The notes under the pieces are model-generated. The model made no database searches and was not told where the DNA came from. It worked only from the letters and a program-made list of their open reading frames with translations. Positions 7,212 to 11,571 of a stretch of DNA of 11,571 nucleotides are shown piece after piece. The DNA is taken from the NCBI GenBank assembly GCA_910587075.1, contig CAJUKE010000041.1, forward strand, positions 1-11,571, given 5' to 3'. The first letter of the stretch is position 1, and every line of letters starts with the position of its first letter. Position numbers and translations under genes: made by a program. Origin of the DNA: an uncultured Muribaculaceae bacterium. Lineage in GTDB: Bacteria > Bacteroidota > Bacteroidia > Bacteroidales > Muribaculaceae.

Positions 7212-9053
7212 TTACCAGTCGAGCTCGACGTGGTTGGGAACTACGCGCCAGGAGAGGATGTTGATCTGAGCACCGATGAAGGTGTCCTCTTCTTTGGGCT
7301 TTTCGGGGTAAACGTCCTCGGTGGGATCGTAAACGGGGGTGCCAAGGCCGGTGATGGCTTCGATAACGCAGTCGTAGATGTGGTTGCGGACAACGCCGTA
7401 GTAGCCAATCTTGCCCTCTTCGCCGAGGTGCTGGATGGGGAAGTAGAAGTAGGTGAGGCCAGTCTTCCAGAGCATGGCGTAGCCGAGCTGGTTCTTGAGG
7501 TACTTGTTGATGGCGGCGGCGTCTGCGAGGTTTTTGTCAGCGGTGTCGTTCTTGGGGTCGGCGGAGAAGTTCCAGGTAACATCCTGCTTAACAGAGGAAG
7601 AGAGCTGGATGTAGACGTAGTAGCGGCCGGTTTCCTTCTCGGTTTCGATTTCTTCGCCGATGATGTCGGTAGCGGTCTTGAAGCAGATGTCGTCCATATC
7701 GAGGGAAGCGACTTTCTTTTCGCCTTCCTCGGTCCAGTGCATATAGATCATGCCGTTCTGCTTGAGCTGTTCGAGCATGGCTTCCTGAAGCTTGGATTCT
7801 CCAACGACTGTGATACCCGCGTACTTGCCAAGTTCGATGGGTTCTCCATCTTCACCAACGAGCTGGCCGGAGAGAACAACCTTGGTGAACTGTTCGAGAT
7901 CCTTGCCGGTGGTAGACTTGGAGGCGGCGTACTGGGGGGCGTTCTCGTTGAGGTAGATTACATTGGAGTTGTTGGTGCTACCGAACTTTTTGCCGCCATT
8001 GTTAATGATGTCGTTGAAAGAGTGCCAAGCCTGAGCGAACTCGGGATCGGTGGGGTTGATGGCCCAGTATGAGCGGAAGTAGGGGCTCCAGTTCCACTGC
8101 TCGTTGCCGAAAAGGTTGTTTTCCCAGCTGGTGCTGATGTGCTTGCTGAGGTAGCCCATGTTGGTTTCGGCGGTAACGTTCCAACCCGGGAAGCGGATGA
8201 GAATCTGCTTGCCGTCGGGGGTCTTGATATAGTTGCCATCCTTATCCTTGGCTTTGATAGCGTTGAAACCGGGGTTCATATCGCCATCGCTACCAACGTT
8301 GGTCTGGAAGTCGTCGCCGAACTTAGAGCTGTCAACTTTCACGCGAACCTTGGCAACGTTGCGCTCAACGTAGATGTTGATGGGGTTCTTCTTGGCGAGC
8401 TCCTCGGAGGTCTGATAGTAGGACTGGGGAACCTGGTTGGCGATGATTTCGCTGGAGCCGTTTTTGTAAACGGAGTTAATCATCACGAAAGAACCTGCCT
8501 TTTCGGTAGAGTTCTTGGCGGTGGCAACGTAGTCGTTAACGATGGCGCGGAGATCGGTGAGGCTCATAGCGTCATTGCCGATTTTCTCGTCGGGGTTTAC
8601 AATGGCAACCATCTGTTCGGGCAGGCCGTGGTTGTCGGGTGTGCCGGTGTGGATAACGAGGGTAGCTTCAAGCTGCTTCTCCACGTTGGGCATATCCTGG
8701 CCGGAGTCGGCGGGGTTGGCCCAGTCGTAGTAGTTTACACCATTGGGGGTGTTGCGAACGTTAACGGCGTTGCCGTTGCTGTCGAAGAAGTAGAAGCGCA
8801 CTTTATTCACGGCGTTCTCGTTGGCGAAGCCTTCCTCGTAGGTGGCGCCGTCGGGGTCGCCGGTCTCCTGGTTGCCGCCAGCCTTGGAAACGGGGGTGGA
8901 GGCGGGGGTGGATACGATGTTGACGGAGAGATAGTGGGTGCTGCCGTCGCCGGTGTTGCCGTTGTCGGCGCCGGAGTTGTTGATAGGCTCGTCGTTGGAG
9001 CAGGAGGCGAGGGCCATAGCTCCGAGGAAGCCTAAGAAGAGATGTTTTTTCAT
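7212..9053 (-). CDS. Mfa1 family major fimbrial subunit (type V pilin) precursor
   Basis: This 613-residue lipoprotein precursor is the shaft subunit of the pilus. The signal peptide ends ALASC (Cys18), followed by SNDE, an acidic stretch that suits surface export in Bacteroidetes. The N-terminal beta domain includes VRFYFFD (85-91) and YVERNVAKVRV (228-238). The C-terminal fimbrillin domain includes YFYFPIQH (535-542), YYGVVRNHIYD (551-561) and the ending ILSWRVVPNHVELDW. These are signatures of the Mfa1 family. In known type V pilins an N-terminal segment is removed after an Arg near residue 46-49. Here the only basic residues between Cys18 and the first strand are His40 and Lys57 (VSK/AGG). 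Base composition is lower in GC than its neighbours, the gene is flanked by 25-bp direct repeats, and a triple hairpin follows it. ATG at 9053 is preceded by an A-rich leader. Confidence 0.93.
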   Translation of the reverse strand: MKKHLFLGFLGAMALASCSNDEPINNSGADNGNTGDGSTHYLSVNIVSTPASTPVSKAGGNQETGDPDGATYEEGFANENAVNKVRFYFFDSNGNAVNVRNTPNGVNYYDWANPADSGQDMPNVEKQLEATLVIHTGTPDNHGLPEQMVAIVNPDEKIGNDAMSLTDLRAIVNDYVATAKNSTEKAGSFVMINSVYKNGSSEIIANQVPQSYYQTSEELAKKNPINIYVERNVAKVRVKVDSSKFGDDFQTNVGSDGDMNPGFNAIKAKDKDGNYIKTPDGKQILIRFPGWNVTAETNMGYLSKHISTSWENNLFGNEQWNWSPYFRSYWAINPTDPEFAQAWHSFNDIINNGGKKFGSTNNSNVIYLNENAPQYAASKSTTGKDLEQFTKVVLSGQLVGEDGEPIELGKYAGITVVGESKLQEAMLEQLKQNGMIYMHWTEEGEKKVASLDMDDICFKTATDIIGEEIETEKETGRYYVYIQLSSSVKQDVTWNFSADPKNDTADKNLADAAAINKYLKNQLGYAMLWKTGLTYFYFPIQHLGEEGKIGYYGVVRNHIYDCVIEAITGLGTPVYDPTEDVYPEKPKEEDTFIGAQINILSWRVVPNHVELDW

Positions 9054-9113
9054 CTGGTTAATGATTTGATAATGATTATTTTTGTTTTTTGTTTCTTTTC
9101 AGATTGGGGGGCT
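9054..9113 (-). promoter_or_regulatory. A-rich leader upstream of the major pilin gene
   Basis: On the minus strand this is strongly A-rich (AAAAGAAACAAAAAACAAAA), followed by ATTATCAAATCATTAACCAG just before ATG. No Shine-Dalgarno sequence is visible. A/T-rich leaders commonly support strong translation in Bacteroidetes, which fits a highly expressed pilin. No TAnnTTTG promoter element was found, so a separate promoter is possible but not shown. Confidence 0.35.
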
Positions 9114-9138
9114 TTCGGGCTTCGCCCTCACACGGAAC
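9114..9138. repeat. 25-bp direct repeat, copy 2 (upstream of the major pilin gene)
   Basis: This is the second copy of the repeat at 7006-7030, identical over 25 bp and in the same orientation, 2108 bp away. It begins 12 nt beyond the stop of the DUF3868 gene and lies 61 bp upstream of the fimbrillin start. It contains the same GGGC-TTC-GCCC mini-hairpin. Confidence 0.75.
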
Positions 9139-9149
9139 GACGGGAGGGG

Positions 9150-10601
9150 TCAGTCCTGGCGGATGCGGAGGTTGACGTAGCCGCGGTTGGCGGAGTTGTC
9201 GAGCTGGGCGAGGGCGTCGAGGGCCTGGGGGATGCCGGCCTCGGCGGCGCGGGTCAGCAGGGGTCGGGCGGCGGTGTAGTCGCCCTGGAGGGCGAGGAGT
9301 ATGCCGCGGTCGTAGAGGGCCTGGGGGTCGTCGCCGGCCTTTTCAAGGTAGCGCGCTGCCAGGGGGTAGTCGCCTTTCTCCATGGCCGTTGTGGCGGCGT
9401 TGAGGTTGGCTACGGGGTCGTCGGGGTACATTCGCACAGCAGTGGCGAACACCTCGTTGAAGGGTTCCGAGCCGGGCTCGTAGCTGTTGGCTAGCACGAA
9501 CAGCTCGTTGAGGGAGAGTTTGGAAGGTTCGGTGGCGAATACGCGTCGAATCTCCTCAATGTCGTTGAACTGGCGTATGTTGTAGTCGATGCGGTAGTCG
9601 GTGTGGCGGAGCGCGGGGTAGTACTGGGTGAGCATGAACTTATACTCGGCGGGGTAGAGCTTCTTGATGCGCGCCTCCTTGGGGTCGGGTGCCATGTCGG
9701 AGTCGATGAGGGCGAGGATCTCGGCCTTGTGTTCGAGGTTGGAGCCCTCGACGAATCGGCGCAGGCCTTCCCAGTCCTCCGGCTCGTTGTCGGTTTCGAT
9801 TATTCCGGGGGCGAAGTGGTAGAGGCGCTGAATGTGCTCCTTGAGTGCGCGCACGCGGCCTATGGAGAGGTCGGTGTTATGGCTGTAGGGCGACTCGGGG
9901 GAGGCGAAGCCTTTGAGCCATACGCGGGTGATGGTCACGTCCTTGTCGCCGCGCACTGAGTCGATTGTGGCCTGGATTTTGCCCAGCTCGGTGGTGTTGC
10001 GGCGGTAGTCGGGGTAGATTATTGTCTGGTCGACGGGGAAGTCGATGTAGGCGCGGCCCGAGAGGGCGCGTGTCTTGGGACCCTCCTCCTTGGGGCGCAC
10101 GAAGAGCCACTGGGGGTTGAAGCGGAACTCGCGGAAGAGGCCGAGGGTGTCGACCTGCTGGTTGACAAGCGAGTGGCAGCAGCCGTATTCGCAGGTGGTG
10201 AGGGTGAGCGAGGCGCCGTTCATCCACTCCTTCCAGGGGAGCACGGCGCGGTAGGCCACGGTGTCGGGGGCTTCGGAGCGGCGATAAACGCGTTCCTCGG
10301 GCCCGGCGATCATGGTGTTGGGGAAGTTGCGCTCGTAGTAGTAGAAGCGGCGTCGGCCGTAGAGGCCGAGGGGTCGGAGCTCGATGGAGTCCTCGCCGTT
10401 GACGAGGCGGGGGGTTATCACCTTCGCGCGGTTCGAGTTGACCTTGAGGTCTTCGAGGTTGAGGTCGAGGTCGACGGTGAGGTATCCCCCGTCGCGGTCG
10501 ATCGCGAGGGAGTCGGCCCGGAGCCCGCGCGCGGGTGCCGCGGCGATGGCTGAGGCCGCGGCGGCGGAGAGGAGCAGTATGGTGAGGTTGAATCTCTTCA
10601 T
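9150..10601 (-). CDS. DUF3868 / OmpA-like / TPR fimbrial accessory protein
   Basis: This is a 483-residue protein with a cleavable signal peptide (AIAAAPA, about residue 25) and no lipobox. Residues about 26-165 match the DUF3868 type seen at the head of Bacteroidales fimbrial operons, including a cysteine cluster CEYGCC at 137-142. Residues about 205-300 resemble the OmpA C-terminal peptidoglycan-binding fold: KGFASPESPYSHNTDLSIGR at 230-249 parallels the OmpA stretch with Gly, Asn, Leu-Ser and Arg. Residues about 365-465 are TPR-like helices (LFVLANSY, ANLNAATTAMEKGDYPLA, ALYDRGILLALQGDYTAA). It therefore probably sits in the periplasm near peptidoglycan and binds partner proteins, perhaps in export or assembly of pilins, though no direct function is established. 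It starts 33 nt after the DUF3575 gene and ends 96 nt before the fimbrillin. Confidence 0.88.
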   Translation of the reverse strand: MKRFNLTILLLSAAAASAIAAAPARGLRADSLAIDRDGGYLTVDLDLNLEDLKVNSNRAKVITPRLVNGEDSIELRPLGLYGRRRFYYYERNFPNTMIAGPEERVYRRSEAPDTVAYRAVLPWKEWMNGASLTLTTCEYGCCHSLVNQQVDTLGLFREFRFNPQWLFVRPKEEGPKTRALSGRAYIDFPVDQTIIYPDYRRNTTELGKIQATIDSVRGDKDVTITRVWLKGFASPESPYSHNTDLSIGRVRALKEHIQRLYHFAPGIIETDNEPEDWEGLRRFVEGSNLEHKAEILALIDSDMAPDPKEARIKKLYPAEYKFMLTQYYPALRHTDYRIDYNIRQFNDIEEIRRVFATEPSKLSLNELFVLANSYEPGSEPFNEVFATAVRMYPDDPVANLNAATTAMEKGDYPLAARYLEKAGDDPQALYDRGILLALQGDYTAARPLLTRAAEAGIPQALDALAQLDNSANRGYVNLRIRQD

Positions 10602-10634
10602 AGCAGTGGTTTCGCGATGTTTATGAGGTTGGTT

Positions 10635-11225
10635 TTAGAAGAGATAGACGAGGTTGAGGGCCACGCGGGTTATGCCGAAGTAGTTGTGGGGCACGTCGGT
10701 GCGCACCCGGCGGCCGCACCCGGCGCATCGGAACTGGTCGAAGCGGGTGTAGGAGTATCCGATGCCGATTTCGGCCTCGAAGTTCCAGTGCTTGTTGATG
10801 ATCCAGTCGTAGCCGTAGGCGATGCCGGCTCCCGCGAACCATCCCTGGAAACGGGAGTCGGATAGCTTCGAGAAGTCGGTGCCGAGGAAGTTGATGGAGT
10901 TGTCGATGCCGCCGATGTTGAACTGTCCGCCATGGAGGTGTAGTCCGAAGAAGTGGCCTGAGAAGCGGTCGCAGAGCCAGTAGCGCAGTTCGGGCTGCAC
11001 GGCCCAGTGTTTCCAGCGTTTGTCGCCGGAGAGGGTCCATAGGTTGAATTGGCCTTCGGCTTCGAGGGTCCATTTGGGCGCGAGTCCGATTTCGGCCCCG
11101 ATGTTGGGGCTGAGGAAGGCGTCGGCGGCGAGGTTCGTCTTGATCGCCACTTTCTGCGCGTCGGCCTTCTGGGAGAGAGAGGCCAGCAGAATCACAAGTA
11201 AGAAAAGCAATGATCGGCGGTTCAT
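10635..11225 (-). CDS. DUF3575 family outer-membrane protein, first gene of the fimbrial operon
   Basis: This 196-residue protein has a signal peptide (MNRRSLLFLLVILLA, cut after ADA at about residue 23). The mature protein has amphipathic alternating strands and ends in a terminal Phe (LVYLF), as outer-membrane beta barrels do. Family landmarks of DUF3575 are KVAIKTNL (25-32), SPNIGAEIGLAPKWTLE (39-55), WKHW.VQPE.RYWLC (71-85), FFGLHLHGG (92-100) and a CAGC pair at 167-170. Members of this family commonly precede DUF3868 and fimbrillin genes, so a role in fimbrial export or assembly at the outer membrane is inferred. ATG at 11225 lies 14 nt from a short dyad (11239-11255) and has no Shine-Dalgarno sequence. 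As the first gene on this strand, it is likely to follow the main operon promoter. Confidence 0.9.
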   Translation of the reverse strand: MNRRSLLFLLVILLASLSQKADAQKVAIKTNLAADAFLSPNIGAEIGLAPKWTLEAEGQFNLWTLSGDKRWKHWAVQPELRYWLCDRFSGHFFGLHLHGGQFNIGGIDNSINFLGTDFSKLSDSRFQGWFAGAGIAYGYDWIINKHWNFEAEIGIGYSYTRFDQFRCAGCGRRVRTDVPHNYFGITRVALNLVYLF

Positions 11226-11238
11226 TGGCGGTATGTGT

Positions 11239-11255
11239 CTTAATATCAGGTTAAG
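11239..11255. promoter_or_regulatory. Short dyad just upstream of the first operon gene
   Basis: CTTAA and TTAAG arms of 5 bp surround a 7-nt centre, 14 nt before the DUF3575 start codon. It is AT-rich in a GC-rich setting. It could be an operator or a leader hairpin near the start codon. Arms this short can arise by chance. Confidence 0.25.
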
Positions 11256-11334
11256 ATGCCGGGGCGAGTGGCCTTCCGGGAGTGTTTTCCAGTAGATCGT
11301 CGTAAGCGAGGCTTACCGGAAATGGAGTTTTCGG

Positions 11335-11384
11335 GGCCCTGGAGTGGGCTATCGCCAGTGGGCCTTTGCGCGACGCGCGTAGGC
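11335..11384. other. Two overlapping, mutually exclusive hairpins upstream of the operon
   Basis: Hairpin 1 pairs 11335-11339 with 11360-11364 and 11340-11342 with 11355-11357. Hairpin 2 pairs 11362-11365 with 11381-11384 and 11368-11372 with 11374-11378. They share bases 11362-11364 and so cannot form completely at once. This is the geometry of a switching leader, but it may also be coincidence in GC-rich sequence; no known riboswitch was recognised. Confidence 0.3.
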
Positions 11385-11571
11385 TTTATGGCGTTGTGGG
11401 AGAGAGGTTTCTCTCGCTTCGTGGTTCCGCGGATCGGATGGCGGGCGAGTCGTCGGGGACGAATTTCCCCGGGGCCGTCCGCCCCCACGAGGAGGCATCA
11501 AAACCGGGGTCAGTAAATTTTTCCGGTTGGTGAGGATGGTGGGTTGCCGTATAATGCTTACCTTTGGATAT

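Larger units (their letters stand above)
11226..11571. other. Gene-free, hairpin-rich region upstream of the operon
   Basis: No gene is convincing in these 346 bases. Short frames on both strands (11246-11488 minus, 11256-11516 plus) have no signal peptide and no recognised motif. The region contains several inverted repeats: 11239-11255 (CTTAA/TTAAG), 11302-11316 (GTAAGC/GCTTAC), 11335-11364 (GGCCC..TGG/CCA..GGGCC), 11362-11384 (GCCT..GCGCG/CGCGC..AGGC), 11400-11415 (GAGAGA/TCTCTC) and 11454-11471 (CGGGGA/TCCCCG). It probably holds the operon promoter and leader, or a dispersed structured element. No consensus Bacteroides promoter was found on the minus strand. Confidence 0.55.

Noticed and set aside
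11246..11516. Two small overlapping frames on opposite strands (80 and 86 codons)
   Set aside because: Neither has a recognisable motif or signal, both run through the hairpins, and their residue mix looks random. A database search showing conservation with synonymous bias would be needed to revive them.
11301..11562. GTAAGC near 11302 and GCTTAC near 11556 as ends of an invertible promoter
   Set aside because: The match is only 6 bp, no recombinase is present, and no promoter consensus was found between them.
11559..11566. Exact TAnnTTTG match on the plus strand (Bacteroides -7 element)
   Set aside because: No TTG-type -33 element lies at the expected 19-21 bp spacing, and the gene it would serve lies outside the window.
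1..11571. RNA genes, CRISPR arrays, insertion sequences
   Set aside because: No tRNA or rRNA sequence, regularly spaced repeats, transposase or integrase motif was seen on either strand.

Overview
The window carries one apparent transcription unit, entirely on the minus strand (read from position 11225 down to 95), and it is a type V pilus (Bacteroidales fimbria) locus. The host is very probably a member of the Bacteroidales. Every subunit gene encodes a lipoprotein precursor, the DUF3575, DUF3868, Mfa1-like, FimB/Mfa2-like and DUF4906-like families occur together in that order, and start codons lack clear Shine-Dalgarno sequences. The GC content (over 60% in most genes) suggests a GC-rich lineage such as Muribaculaceae or Rikenellaceae, but the sequence alone does not settle the family.

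Layout in transcription order. 11571-11226: gene-free, hairpin-rich upstream region. 11225-10635: DUF3575 outer-membrane protein. 10601-9150: DUF3868/OmpA-like/TPR protein. 9053-7212: major fimbrillin of the Mfa1 family. 7211-6901: 311-bp gap with three hairpins, a dispersed-type repeat and an 11-bp direct repeat. 6900-5743: FimB/Mfa2-type anchor. 5705-4539: minor subunit A. 4536-1354: 1060-residue DUF4906-type tip protein. 1315-95: minor subunit B, a paralogue of A. 94-1: trailing sequence with a weak hairpin.

How the genes probably work together. All the subunits are exported as lipoproteins. The major subunit and the three minor/tip proteins each carry a basic residue 52-59 residues from the start, just before the first predicted strand, where type V pilins are cut to allow strand-exchange polymerisation. 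The Mfa2-like protein lacks such a site and would stay lipidated as the membrane anchor. The DUF3575 and DUF3868 proteins look like outer-membrane and periplasmic accessory factors that are habitually linked to such loci. The 1060-residue protein, with BACON-like and FISUMP-like regions, is the best candidate for the tip adhesin.

The most notable signals are: a Lys in the major pilin where the minor subunits have Arg at the predicted maturation site; 25-bp direct repeats that flank the lower-GC major-pilin gene like a cassette; a sharp GC drop inside the tip-protein gene; two paralogous minor subunits flanking the tip gene, both forced to start at TTG; and a triple hairpin between the pilin and anchor genes. 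No tRNA, rRNA, CRISPR array, transposase or integrase was seen.
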